DNA of 64,000 nt. It comes from Cristatella mucedo. Taxonomy: Eukaryota; Bryozoa; Phylactolaemata; Cristatellidae. Positions 23,090-33,075 of the stretch are shown here, in pieces. The stretch lies in assembly GCA_009760855.2 (NCBI GenBank), contig WPIO01000012.1:4298001-4362000 (forward strand), written 5' to 3'. Position numbers and translations under genes: made by a program. The stretch's first letter is position 1; each line of letters begins with the position of its first letter. The notes under the pieces are model-generated. The model had not been told where the DNA came from. It made no database searches and saw only the letters and a list, made by a program, of their open reading frames with translations.

Positions 23090-23500
23090 TACAATGTAAT
23101 GTAATTTATGTATCTCCGTCTGTAACTCTACAAAGCCATAAAGAATGAGGGTGTTATGCCGTATAGTTTTGTATAGCCCACTCGCAGCCGAAGCGCTTTT
23201 GGTATATATTTGGCAGCCAATAGACTTCGTCTCATGCAACACAGGGAAGGTAAGAAGCATGGCAGAGTCAGGAGAGCAGTTGATGTAGTGAGTAGCATGG
23301 AAGTAGCAGCACAGGACTGCAGAAACAGATGAGCCATAGTCAGCTGCAGGAGACTAGTTGTTCCAAAAGTAGTGCGAAAGCAGGTTCCACAGTCAGAGAC
23401 CTGCAGAACCACAGAAGTAGAGAACATCCAAAATTGAAGAGTACCAATATCACGAGACAGTAACACCGTATCCAAAGAGGATTGAATAAGCTTACTTGAC
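23090..23500 (-). repeat. Family-B LINE 3' end, minus strand
   Basis: The plus strand shows ATGTATCTCCGTCTGTAACTC followed by a diverged LINE C-terminal and 3' region, with the same order of segments as 8740-9250. It is a fragment only. Confidence 0.7.
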
Positions 23501-23594
23501 TAAAGTTTATGTTGACAGTCTGTTGGAAATCTCCCTAATGCAATCTTAAGGTTCTAGGTATTGACTCGACAATTCTCGGATCAGCTGGTATGCC

Positions 23595-23700
23595 TTAATA
23601 ATAATAGTGCCATTGATAAAGCACTCTCAGAAACCCGATCTCTCTCACGGCGCTTTACATTAACTGAAAAAGGAAACGCGATTAAATGGTGAGTAGTATA
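23595..23700 (-). repeat. Family-A LINE 3' tail that truncates viral element A
   Basis: The plus strand shows TAATAATAATAG, TTGATAAAGCACTCTCAG, then TCTCTC, GGCGCTTTACATTAACTG. This is the reverse complement of the LINE end. Viral polymerase sequence begins directly to its right, so this insertion or a linked deletion marks the left break of copy A. Confidence 0.7.
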
Positions 23701-23721
23701 ATGCTTGATGAGTAGTATAAA

Positions 23722-25078
23722 CATGATTTATTTTCTGATTGTCCTTTACTTCCTGAAAACAAGCAGATAAAGAAGAATAAACACTTAGAGTATCAAAACT
23801 CTTTTAACAGAGGAAACGATCCTGTCGAAAAGCTGATATTAGATTTGGAACCAAAACAAAAGTATGTTATTCATTATCTTAATCTTAAGAATTGTATTGA
23901 ATTAGGATATGAGTTAATACATATTCAGAGTATTAGAGTTTGATCAGGCCATATGGCTGGAGTTGTACATAGATAACAACACAAAACTTAGAGGTAAAGC
24001 AGCAAATGATTTCGAAAAAGATTTCTTTAAATTACTCAATAATTCATTCTTTGGTAAGAGAATGGAGAATGTTCGAGATAGAAAGAATGTTGAGTTACTT
24101 AATGAAAATGTAGACGAAGAGTTGGCTAAGATGAATAAAATGTATAGAAGTCCTAGATTAGTAGATAGAAAGATATTAACTAATAACATTATCTGCATAG
24201 AAAGTAGTAAGGAATCTATAACTTTAAACAAACCTATTTATGTTGGATTTTGCATACTTGATTTATCTAAAGTATTGATGCAGAAATTCTATTATCTAAC
24301 GATGAAAAAAGACATGTATCAAAAATAAACTTGATGTATACTGATTTTGATTCACTCGTCATGGAGATATTGACTGAGGATGTTTATAGAGATTTTATCG
24401 ATTACCCTGAATCATTAGATCTAAAATTTTTCCAGATAATTATCCTTTTTGGATTGATGAGAAAGCAAAAAGTATTATAAAAGGAAAAAGTAAAATTGTT
24501 GGAAAATTTAAAGATGAGATAAATGATAAGGTAAAAGCAGCATTATTAGATGAATGTGTTTTTCTAAGAGCAAAAACTTTACTCTTACACTATTTACACT
24601 GATAAAGAAGTATCTGATGATAAAGGAAAATCATTAGGAACAGTTAAACAACTTTGTGAGATGAATGAAATGCTTGATAAGGAGGAAGAACAAATAGGAC
24701 AATCTAAAAAAGCTAAAGGTGTTAACAAAGATTTTGTTGATAAACACTTGAAACACGAAGATTTTTAAAAGTGCTTAGATAAAAAAAGTAGAAAAGAAAT
24801 TTGAACTATCAATAATTAGAAGTGAAAAGCATGTAATGTATACAATTAAACAAAACAAAGTAGCACTATCAGCTTTCGACTCAAAACGATACTGGTTAGA
24901 CTGTGGAATCTGCAGTTATGCTTATAGTCACTATAGAATTGCAGATGCATTGAGTAACAATCTAAATACAGGACGATGTAATACTTGCAATTTTGGTGCT
25001 ATTAATATAGATTCCAAAACGAAGAGTGAAGATATAATTGAACCTGAAGCAAAAGTAAAAGTCGAACATGATATTTGA
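23722..25078 (+). pseudogene. Protein-primed family B DNA polymerase, C-terminal part, broken
   Basis: Replicative polymerase of the element. Seen in order: YVIHYLNLKNC near 23870, then a palm segment with LLNNSFFGKRMENVR near 24040-24075 (the K-x3-N-S-x-x-G block of protein-primed PolB), the C-motif region reading YTDFDS at 24337-24354 (normally YxDTDS), and the C-terminal YTIKQNKVALSAFDSKR and SHYRIADAL segments near 24836-24955. The exonuclease domain and the first palm Asp are missing because the left end is lost. Frame changes near 23938 and 24325-24600. The Thr-to-Phe change in DTDS may be decay or a real variant. Confidence 0.88.
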
Positions 25079-25201
25079 GAAACAACAAAAGAGTTATATA
25101 AATTTCAAATATAAATGGAATGTAATAGAGCAGAAGAAGAGTTAATTTTGAGATGGCAATGATAAATTTATATTAGAAAATAAAAAATCATTATTATAGA
25201 A

Positions 25202-25429
25202 ATGGAAAAAGTTGAAAATGAAAACAAAAAAGTTGAACAAACTGAACAAGTTGAAGAAACTGAATACGAATCCAACAGTGACGATCCCGATAACAATCCA
25301 AAAGATGAAGAGTCTGAAGAATACAGCAGCTATGAAGGTGAATACGATCCTAATGAAGGCTATGAACAAGCATTCTGTTTTGAAGAAGATGTAGAATACG
25401 ACTACGTAAATCAAGAAGATGAATTATAA
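25202..25429 (+). CDS. Small acidic protein, 75 residues, unknown
   Basis: An open frame with a start context TTATTATAGAAATGG, like other genes of the element. The protein is very acidic (Glu/Asp-rich, with Lys only near the N-terminus) and ends CFEEDVEYDYVNQEDEL. No family is recognised. It follows the polymerase in the same direction and is spaced like a real gene of the compact element. Confidence 0.55.
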   Translation: MEKVENENKKVEQTEQVEETEYESNSDDPDNNPKDEESEEYSSYEGEYDPNEGYEQAFCFEEDVEYDYVNQEDEL

Positions 25430-25448
25430 AAAAATATATTTATATATA

Positions 25449-25724
25449 ATGGATGTTTCAAGAATTCTTGGTTGTGAACAGTCAAGAGATATCGCTCTTA
25501 AAATTTGCTTACAAAAGTTAAAGAAAGTAGATCAAAGAATTGTCAAGCATTCAATCGATAAACTTATTCCTGATTTAGATAGTTCGTACACTGTCATTCT
25601 TATTGAGATTTGTGATACATTAGATAAACTAATGGAATGCAGAAGTAAAATAAATGAAATGCTGATAGAAGCAGAAAAGATATCAAAAACTTTAAAAACT
25701 AAACAAGGTGTTCAGATTAATTAA
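25449..25724 (+). CDS. Small conserved-looking viral protein, 91 residues, unknown
   Basis: An intact frame. I place the start at 25449 (MDVSRILGCEQ) because it follows TTTATATATA, the recurring motif before viral genes; an upstream in-frame ATG at 25419 overlaps the previous gene. The protein is helix-rich and has alternating charge (QRIVKHSIDKLIPDLDSSY, then ECRSKINEMLIEAEKISKT). No domain is recognised. Confidence 0.5.
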   Translation: MDVSRILGCEQSRDIALKICLQKLKKVDQRIVKHSIDKLIPDLDSSYTVILIEICDTLDKLMECRSKINEMLIEAEKISKTLKTKQGVQIN

Positions 25725-25755
25725 TTTTGTATATTTTTAAGAATAGCATAGGGAA

Positions 25756-26301
25756 ATGTCGACAGCAACTGAAGTAAACGATCCCAATCTTGCCACATCT
25801 GCAACTCTGCTTAAAGCATATGTTGACTATCTTGTAAAGTCTCGAATGACTGCTTATGATCAACAAACACTCGACTCAGATATCTCAATTATGATTGATG
25901 CCTCTGTACAAAAGTTTTATATTGCTGATTGCGACATTAAAGCACAGAAGGTAAACATTTCAGGAATGGCAAGTGTAAAAACTGACCTTGAAGCAACAGT
26001 TAAAACGAAAGTTGATACTCTTATTGATACACCTGGAGAAATCTCTAACTATACTTAATGGATTGCTAGTCAGCTACCAACATTTTCAACAGTTATATCA
26101 GGCGTTGCAGGAATTAAACCAGATATCTCTGGAATTGTTAAGGATGAATGCTATGCAATTCTACCTGATATATCCAAGGGAACTAGTGCTAGACAAAATG
26201 CAATACTTGCTGCTCTTGCTGCTCCAGTTTCTGATACAATTCCTACAAAAACTTTATTATTAACTTATTTATATAGAAATGAATGTAGAAACAAGAAGTA
26301 A
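25756..26301 (+). pseudogene. Unknown viral protein of about 181 codons with one in-frame stop
   Basis: One frame runs from the ATG at 25756 to the TAA at 26299-26301, with a single internal TAA at 26056. The stretch after the stop keeps a protein-like pattern (ILAALAAPVSDTIPTKTLLL), so it is probably one gene with a point mutation. Gly/Ile/Val repeats suggest beta structure. Its end overlaps the next start (26279). Function unknown. Confidence 0.5.
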
Positions 26302-26602
26302 AGATTGTCTAACAGTAGCACAAGGTCAACAGTTTACGAATATAAAAATTTGATCATATCTAATGGGAAGAATTGAATATATCAGAAGTAAACTATTAGA
26401 AACGTTAAAATTAGTTTTAAAATACAAAGCTTTAAGAGTAGATCATTCAGAAAAAGAAATGACATATTTATTTACAAAAGTTAGAGACGGATCAATTTTT
26501 TCAGAGCTTCTCAAAGGTTTAAAAGTAGATAAAATAAATAGTCTTAAATCGGAAGCACACTCTAAAACAATAGAGTCAATCAAAAAATTAACAGGAAAAT
26601 AA
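26279..26602 (+). pseudogene. Unknown viral protein of 107 codons with one in-frame TGA
   Basis: The ATG at 26279 follows TTTATATAG (26268-26276), the element's recurrent start motif. The frame reads MNVETRSKDCLTVAQGQQF, meets a TGA, and continues from 26351 to the TAA at 26602 with a basic helical C-terminus. No family is recognised. It converges with the leftward fiber genes that end at 26643. Confidence 0.5.
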
Positions 26603-26642
26603 TATAGTTTACCAACAGAGTTTATTAAAGAAAGTTTAGAGT

Positions 26643-27676
26643 TTAAATATTTGTAGTAATTATGTTTGTCTCTCCCGATATAAAAACATTAGCTAAATTA
26701 ATTTCAATGATATCTGAAGTTCTTGGAGTAATTAGATTATTATAACTTAGAATAGGAAAATTGATAGTTATGATTATATCATTCGAATAAACATCAAACG
26801 GTGTTCTATAATCACTTAACAATAACATACAATTATTTTCAACTCCATAATAGTTCATATTAACAAAATTAGAAGCAAAGAAATTTGGTGAGTAAAACTT
26901 ATGAAAGTAATTTATAACTAAAATCCCCATATTATTAAATCCTGTATTAAAATGTATTTTAACATCAAGATAATTTACTCTAGTCAGGTTTACATCCTTT
27001 AATATAATCGATTTTTCAGTTATTTGTTTTTTGCTAAAATATGTACATGTATATATTCGCGTTTAAAAGTGCTTATCGTCATAGGAGTAGTTTCAACATG
27101 TGCTATCACAGGAGCCCTCTCATAAATATCTTTTACTCTCAATGTTAATTTCATGAAATATATTGGTAGATTAGGTCCATCAGATAATCTAGCTAAATAT
27201 GTGCTTTAACCATCTGGTAGATATTGTCGATAACTTGATGAAGCATCATAAGTTCCTAAATTTTCTATTTTTGTAAGACAAAGAACCAGGAGATCCACGA
27301 AAAGTATCACGTTGTAGGTACGTTTTAGCAAAATCATTTTTTTTTACGGCAACATTCGTTTCACCCATAACATTTAATACACTTACTGTTAAATCATCAG
27401 TTATTGTTGCTTCACCTATAGAATTTACCTTAGTATCAGTGTACTCTTTTGTTGCAATATCATTTCCATTAATTGGATTTGTTACATTAACATATTTTTT
27501 GAGTTTGCTGATATGTTTCCACTTACAACTTGATCTGAATCTTTTCTTAAACAATTGTTATCAGCAAATGATTTTCCAACAGACTCTAACGAGTCTATAT
27601 TGATTCCAAGATTTACTATTCTATTTCCATTCATATATATTGTTCCAATCATTTGTAAATATTTTCTGCTTAACAT
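26643..27676 (-). pseudogene. Fiber-like protein 3 (phage tail-fiber-type repeats), broken
   Basis: On the minus strand, frames 27676-27482, 27554-27246 and 26930-26643 form one gene with frameshifts. The N-terminal part has the repeat pattern of trimeric fibers: MNGNRIVNLGINIDS, then NVTNPINGNDIATKEYTD (N-P-x3-x-D-x-A-T-K-x-Y). The C-terminal part is beta-rich without repeats, as expected of a receptor-facing or knob domain. It is the last of three leftward fiber-type genes. Confidence 0.7.
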
Positions 27677-27729
27677 TATAATATTGCTATATGAACATTG
27701 ACATTTATTTATTTATCTAACAAACCTGA

Positions 27730-28795
27730 TCCTGATATAAAAGCAGAAGTAGCAACAATTTTTTACTAGGATCTAATAAATAACTACCATATAACTGATC
27801 ACTCTGTGCTGTTAGTGTTGATTGTGGAGGCATAAGTACTTTTGTTATTCCAGCAACTTCATAAGTTACTCCACTAATAATAATATTGCACTTGATATTG
27901 CACTTGATAAAGCGCCCTCAGAGAACTTAATCTCTTTCTAGGCGCTTTACATTTGCTGCAAAGTGATACGCAATAGAATAGTAAGTAAAATCATGCTTGA
28001 AAAACAAACAAAATGAATAACATGGTTAGGGGTGACATGCACTGGGTCAGCATGCAAATGTGGTTAGTGGCAGCATGAACAGTGTCAGCACGCATAAGCA
28101 CATCAACACTAACAAATAGTCCTCTTTGAATTGTAATGTTTGAAATATTAGTAATCCATCTTCCATTAACTGTTTTGTCATATATTTGAGTAGTTAGTGA
28201 ACCGTCCATAGTTCCTTTTAAATTTACAATTGTAGCATTTCCACGTGATCTTCGCAAATAACCAAGATATACTCCATTGTTTGGATTAACAGAATCGTTC
28301 CTTATAATAATTGGATTGTTATTCATAATCAAAGTCATATTCAATGGTGTATTACATTTTACATAATTATCATCCATATATGCAATAGTAGCAATGTTGC
28401 TAAGTCCGGAGTTAGTAATATTTAATGATCCTCTTACAAATAAAGATCCGTTAATATTACCACCAGTTTTTGATAGTATTGTGTCAGCATAATATTTTGT
28501 AGCTGCTTCACTTGGATTAACAGGATTAGCAAGATCTATCCCTCTATGATTATTCATATCAAGATCGCCATCAGCAGTTGTTCCTCTAGATATTTGTGTA
28601 ACAAAGTTTGTATCTATATACATTATGTTTACATCATCTTTAGAATCAAGAGGATCTCCAAGGTTTTTTTTATTAGATTTTGATTCATATTTAAAGATCC
28701 ATTCGTAATATCTCCATTCTTACGAATATAATTTTGTTGACTATATTCTTTTCTACGATAAACAAGCGACTTACTATATAAAAGTAATAATAAAA
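27730..28795 (-). pseudogene. Fiber-like protein 2, disrupted by a LINE tail
   Basis: Minus-strand frames 28820-28629 and 28623-28096 carry repeated fiber motifs: NGDITNGSLNMNQNLIK, DGDLDMNNHRGIDLANPVNP followed by SEAATKYYADT, and GGNINGSLFVRGSLNITNSG. A family-A LINE tail (27880-28096) cuts the gene and supplies a foreign C-terminus to the open frame. The viral remainder (GVTYEVAGITKVLMPPQS) resumes at about 27878-27730. The repeat type is that of trimeric tail/adhesin shafts; the role as a virion attachment fiber is inferred. Confidence 0.75.
27880..28096 (-). repeat. Family-A LINE 3' fragment inserted in fiber gene 2
   Basis: The plus strand reads TTGATAAAGCGCCCTCAGAG, TTAATCTC, AGGCGCTTTACATTTGCTGC, then the characteristic untranslated region (CATGGTTAGGGGTGACATGC). 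It is nearly identical to the reverse complement of 10770-10965, so this is a young insertion of about 215 bp. Confidence 0.9.
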
Positions 28796-29628
28796 TCAAT
28801 ATATGCAATATTACTAGCAACTGTTAGATTAATAATCATGTAAGTGCATGATCCATCGATATTTATAACTGAAAGAAGAGCTCCAGATACACCATAAGTG
28901 TTATCACTAGTTAACTCTAAAAACACTCCAGTTGTATTAGAACACCAAAGAATACTAGATACTGTTTGAAAGTTTTTTACTAGTCCACGAACAAAACTTT
29001 TTAAAGGTGTTGCCTAGCCGATTACACTTCCCTGTTTATTAAAGACTGCAATGTCTGCAAGAGTTGCTCTTAATGTAGAACTTTCTGTTCCAGTTCCATT
29101 TACATTAATATTAAATATGTTTAACGGAATAACACGTGAAGCACTTGTAAAACCAATAAGTCTTAAATACAAAGTAGAAAATTTATAAGAATCAACAGAT
29201 TGCTTTGTTACAACATTTGAATTTTTCAAATAGGTAATTCTGTTTGTTCCTAGATCAATAGTACTATTAGAGTTGCCATAGAAAACTTGTCACACTTTTT
29301 AATAATCCATAGTTAATTACTTTATGAGGCCTAGAATCTTGATAGAAAGTTCCATCAGCAGATCTTCAAGATATTCCTTAATGTTTTTACAGTTCAACTT
29401 GGATAACACGCTTGCACTATTCTTTGGAAGTAAGTCAGGTAAATTAGAAACATAAGCTATTTCTCCAGAAACATTAGTTGCAACAGTATTAAATAAGTTT
29501 AAATTCAGAGCATAATCTAATCTTATTGCATCTCCATCACTTACTGGAAGACCAAGAATTGTAATGCCATTTATATTAGCATTAATATCACTAAAAATAT
29601 TACCAATTATCTTTGTAACATTTTCCAT
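28796..29628 (-). pseudogene. Fiber-like protein 1, broken
   Basis: The minus-strand ATG at 29626-29628 is preceded by ATATATATAAGA. The N-terminal part (114-codon frame ending at 29317) contains NINGITILGLPVSDGDAIRL, a short form of the fiber repeat. The frames after 29229 (INVNGTGTESSTLRATLADI, then SSILWCSNTTGVFLEL) give a beta-rich C-terminal domain. Frameshifts separate the parts. It is divergently paired with the gene starting at 29639. Confidence 0.65.
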
Positions 29629-29638
29629 TCTTATATAT
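29629..29638. promoter_or_regulatory. 10-bp bidirectional start region (TCTTATATAT)
   Basis: The start codons of fiber 1 (29626-29628, minus) and the next gene (29639-29641, plus) are separated by only these 10 bases, which carry the TATATA-type motif. A promoter role is inferred from recurrence of the motif at other genes. Confidence 0.45.
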
Positions 29639-30470
29639 ATGGAAAAATAAAAGAACATCATAAATCTGGCTTTGATACAACTGGAGAAGTATTATCAGGA
29701 ACGACAACAGCAACAGAACTAGGATCAAAAGCAAATAAAAAAGTTGCTCCTAAGATTGCAATAAAACTGAGTCTACAAGCATCAAATAAGATTGCAACTA
29801 TTGTTCCAAAAGTTTTGCAGTCATTCAAAGTAATTGGAACTACTACAAAAGCACTTGGAGAATTTCTATCAGGAATAACAGGAATCAAAGATCTTGGTTT
29901 ATTCATAAAAGAAATCATAGATGATATTCCTTCTGGAATGTATGGTAATGTCTTTTGGAAAACAATTGCAGAAAAAAAGGACTGTCAAAAATGATTGCTT
30001 CTTTAGAGCTTGGCTTTTACATAAACGAGATTTTGCTGGAAGCGGAAAAAGATAAATCTGATTGGAACTTAGATCCTAGTAAATTTCTTTCAGAGACATA
30101 CGGACAGAAGGTGAGTTGGAATGCTGCTCAACTAGATCCTATTGCGTGGAAAAAGAATTTTCTTGAACAAAGATCAGGTGGATTTTGACCTGCAATTCCA
30201 GCACTCTTAGCAAGTATAGCTTCTATCATTGGAGGTGTTGGCTTAGGTGTTTCAACAGCAGTTTCAGTTGCCGGGTTTATTAAAAAAATAATCTTCAGTA
30301 CAATGTATACAGCTAAGGCACCGACAATGGATACGCATGAAGAACGAATGAGTGCTTTGAGTTTACAAAGTGAAAGACTAAAGAATGCAATTACAGATTT
30401 ACAAAATATGATAGAATTACTTGATAGAAACATTGATATTGACTTGACTGACAGAGTGCAGAATAGCTAG
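29639..30470 (+). pseudogene. Unknown viral protein of about 275 codons with hydrophobic segment, broken
   Basis: Reading starts at the ATG at 29639 but shifts frame within the first codons, again near 29980 and at a TGA at 30186-30188. The middle contains NLDPSKFLSETYGQKVSWNA. The third part has a Gly/Ala/Ile-rich stretch (SIASIIGGVGLGVSTAVSVA at about 30215-30275) that could be a membrane-active or transmembrane helix, then a coiled-coil-like tail. It could be an internal membrane-lytic or fiber-associated virion protein; function is not established. Confidence 0.5.
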
Positions 30471-30589
30471 GTGAAAAGCAGATTAGATTATGTTAAACTG
30501 AAAAACTACTTGTAGAAGTATCGGGAGTTAGCTATTCAGATAAGGTAATAGAAGATATAAAAAAGTAGAAAGTAGTACGATTGGAGGGA

Positions 30590-30722
30590 AAAAACCTGTA
30601 ATTATCAAACAGAGAGGGCAATGCTGTTAGCTAATCTGTTTGCACAAGGTAAGTCACAAGAAGAAATAAATAGAGAAGTACTAAAATTAAGAGATGAGTT
30701 GAAAAAGAGATGTCGAAATTAA
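30590..30722 (+). pseudogene. Short viral gene remnant
   Basis: A short helical reading (MLLANLFAQGKSQEEINREV, then a Lys/Arg-rich end) lies between the previous gene and the leftward endonuclease. Stops interrupt what precedes it. No family is recognised; it may be the tail of a lost gene. Confidence 0.3.
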
Positions 30723-31231
30723 AAGTCTGTATGTCTAACTATTTTGTAATCTTCCGTAAGTGTGTATGTGAAATTCAATCTAGCATAATTTAAATGCAAA
30801 CGGATTGCTTCAATATCTCGAGCAATTGCTACTTCCTCTGCATCATTGAAAAGAACTATTTGGTGTCTTATTCCATTTATTCTAACAGCTGACTCCCATT
30901 TGTTTGCTTTCTTGTTAAACCATACTCATATAAAACCATATGTGTTGTCTTTTCATTTTCTTCTATTTCTATCATTTTATGAACGTGTAGCTTCACGTAA
31001 ATTATCAAAAAAATTATTTAGTTTGTTTCCATCAGCATGGTCTATCTCATGCAAAGGCATTTTACCTGTCACTATCAAAAACGCTAATCTATGTAACTGA
31101 TATCTTTTCCCATCAATTTGTATTATTCTGTATCCATTTCCATTAATTGTCCCAGCTTCTTTTTCAATAGTTACGCCATAACGACAAATTTTATTAGTGA
31201 ATTTACCAGTATCTCGTTCATAATAAAGCAA
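30719..31231 (-). pseudogene. HNH homing-type endonuclease with AP2-like C-terminus, frameshifted
   Basis: Minus strand. Residues 1-84 (31231-30977) carry an N-terminal beta segment, GYRIIQIDGKRYQLHRLAFL, and the HNH core HEIDHADGNKLNNFFDNLRE (D-H ... N-N ... N-L-R). This pattern is typical of phage and giant-virus HNH endonucleases. After a frameshift near 30975 and one TGA, the reading NKKANKWESAVRINGIRHQI, then FNDAEEVAIARDIEA, resembles an AP2-type DNA-binding segment (W-x-A-x-I, E-E-A-x-A-R-D). The gene sits between virion genes and is probably a selfish intruder of the virus. It is broken now. Confidence 0.75.
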
Positions 31232-31383
31232 TTATATAACTCTATCTCTAAAAGCAGAAACCTTAAATTAATTCATTTTTAATATATAATAGTTTTATTT
31301 GTCTTTAAATAAAATTTAATTAGTATAGAATAGAATATTACGAGACAAAGCAAAACCTATGAGAACATCAAGTAAACTGAATA

Positions 31384-32096
31384 CATAAGAGTGATAAACC
31401 GATTTCAATCAGACTAAAAAAAGACCTATCAGGCACAGTTCCAATCTTTGTAGCAAAAGCACAACTAAACAAAATAGAAAAGTGTAGATCAAAAAACACT
31501 GGCCTAAAATTGAATCTTTCTCTAAAACAATTGAAACAAAATAGAAAAGTTGGCTCGGGCATTGTTGATCTAATAAACAAACTAACTGAAAATCGCGAAA
31601 TGCACCTTAAATTACCAAATGACATTAAATCTGAATTTGTACCTGGCGTTCATCCAACAATACTACCCGTTACAGCTATGCCGGCCCAGGAACTAAGTTT
31701 ACTCAAAGGATGAATTAATCTTATGAAGGTGCGAATGACCTAGACAAATCTGCTTTGGTCCACGATAGTTTATACACTGAAACTGGATTAATGGCCGAAC
31801 CTAAAAGAACAGAAATAAGAAACTTTTCCGACTTGGTACTAGCTGAATCTGCTGCTAGAATTGCACTTGATTCAAGACAACCAAATTACGTACGTGAAGA
31901 TGCAAAGACAGTTGCAGCTGTTATGGCAGCAAAAAGCAAATTAGGCTTAGGCATTGGTGGAGCTCTAAACGACTCATTTGCTACTGCTTTTCTAAAAGAT
32001 GAAATAATTAATCCTGACAGTCTTAAAAAGATAAAACAAATTATGCTTGTGGAATTGTTGATAGAATGCTTGATATCACTCGAAAACATTTTTTAA
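31384..32096 (+). pseudogene. Virion core protein with parvovirus-type phospholipase A2 domain, broken
   Basis: The first part (31384-31650) has two Lys-rich repeats of the form T-V-P-I-F-V-A-K-A-Q-L-N-K-I-E-K and L-S-L-K-Q-L-K-Q-N, as in basic core proteins of Polintons/adintoviruses. After a frameshift near 31640 comes YSYAGPGT (31670-31693, the Ca-binding Y-x-G-P-G-T loop). A TAA follows, then NDLDKSALVHDSLY at about 31730-31772 (the catalytic H-D-x2-Y), and a helical tail with FSDLVLAESAARIA. These two motifs, in this spacing, define the PLA2 fold used by parvovirus VP1 for membrane escape; the same role here is inferred. The start codon is not resolved. Confidence 0.78.
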
Positions 32097-32120
32097 CTTA
32101 CAAACTAATTTTTATTTTTT

Positions 32121-32609
32121 TTAAAACTCTGCTGGATTAAACATCGATCTTTTTGGTGAACTATAAACTTTTACTTGGTCGATCTTTAATCTAATATTTA
32201 ATCTTTCTTCATTATTATAATATTCTTTTGAAACATAACTTCCATCGAGAATTTCAGAGATACTAATATAATTTCCTAATTTCTTAATTACGTCTGCTGG
32301 ACTAGAGACTTTAATTTGTTTATTATTCTCATCAAACATAATACTAGGTTTCTTTCCAAAATCAAATCTAATTTGAATTGTCGACCTTGCACTAGCATCA
32401 AATGCTTTAAAATCTAATTGTTCACTCGATATATCTACAATGTTTTGAATATAAGGAAGTGTTTCTTCTGTTATATACATCCATGCACTAAGATAATGTT
32501 TTGAATCTTTTGAAATTTTCCCTTGAACATGAACGTGTGCAGGCTTTCCTTTTAGGATAACAACTGCAGAATTCTGGAGGACTTCAAATTTCTTTTCGTG
32601 ATTTTCCAT
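32121..32609 (-). CDS. Intact viral protein, 162 residues, unknown
   Basis: An uninterrupted minus-strand frame with the palindrome CTATATAG (32611-32618) directly before its ATG. The protein is mixed alpha/beta with HVHVQGKISKDSKHYLSAW near residue 25-45 and a basic C-terminus ending SPKRSMFNPAEF. No domain is recognised. It lies next to the protease in the same direction, so a late or assembly role is likely. It is one of the few genes with no break. Confidence 0.6.
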   Translation of the reverse strand: MENHEKKFEVLQNSAVVILKGKPAHVHVQGKISKDSKHYLSAWMYITEETLPYIQNIVDISSEQLDFKAFDASARSTIQIRFDFGKKPSIMFDENNKQIKVSSPADVIKKLGNYISISEILDGSYVSKEYYNNEERLNIRLKIDQVKVYSSPKRSMFNPAEF

Positions 32610-32637
32610 TCTATATAGTGGAAATATTTTGTTTAAT

Positions 32638-33075
32638 TCAAATTAATAATTGCACGACTGAACCAAAATCAACAAATTCCATTAATTTAAGAAAGATTAA
32701 GCACCTCATTCCACAATCCGTTTGATTAAACTTTTGCAGTTGAAAGGTCCGATAACATGGTGTAACACCGTAATAATTAATCACTTCTGGCCTTGGATGA
32801 GCGCCGAATGAGTCAAAGTAAAAACATCGATCACCTATTTTTTTAAGAGCTACCCAGTGATATATTGCTAGATCTGATTTACCAGTATTGCAAATAAGGC
32901 ACTCATTCTGTTCTGGAGATAGTAATTCAACTCTTGCGAATACACCTCTGAAATTTTTTATATCTAATTCTTTAACATATTGGTTTATTTCACGGTCAGT
33001 TAGTGGCGTAGTTTTTACTTTTTTTAAACTGTTGATAGTTTTTCTTAGTTCAAAAAGTATTTTTTATTTACTCAT
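32638..33075 (-). pseudogene. Adenain-like cysteine protease, one in-frame stop
   Basis: A virion maturation protease of the adenovirus type (C5/C48 fold), 145 codons. Catalytic motifs in order: HWVAL (His), YFDSFG (Asp), then FNQTDCGMRC (oxyanion Gln and nucleophile Cys), with the characteristic NECLICNTG just before the His. The length suits the short Polinton proteases. The only defect is a TAA at codon 4, so the core may have been intact until recently. The start overlaps the stop of the zinc-ribbon gene (ATGA), so the two form a leftward pair. Confidence 0.88.

Noticed and set aside
25142-25414. Phe/Ile-rich antisense frame that looks like a membrane protein
   Set aside because: It is the complement of the acidic gene 25202-25429; Glu/Asp codons read backwards give Phe/Ile.
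27991-28623. Long open frame with a fiber N-terminus and an unusual C-terminus
   Set aside because: The last 35 or so codons are the LINE 3' untranslated region read in frame (same sequence as 10770-10870), so the C-terminus is not viral.
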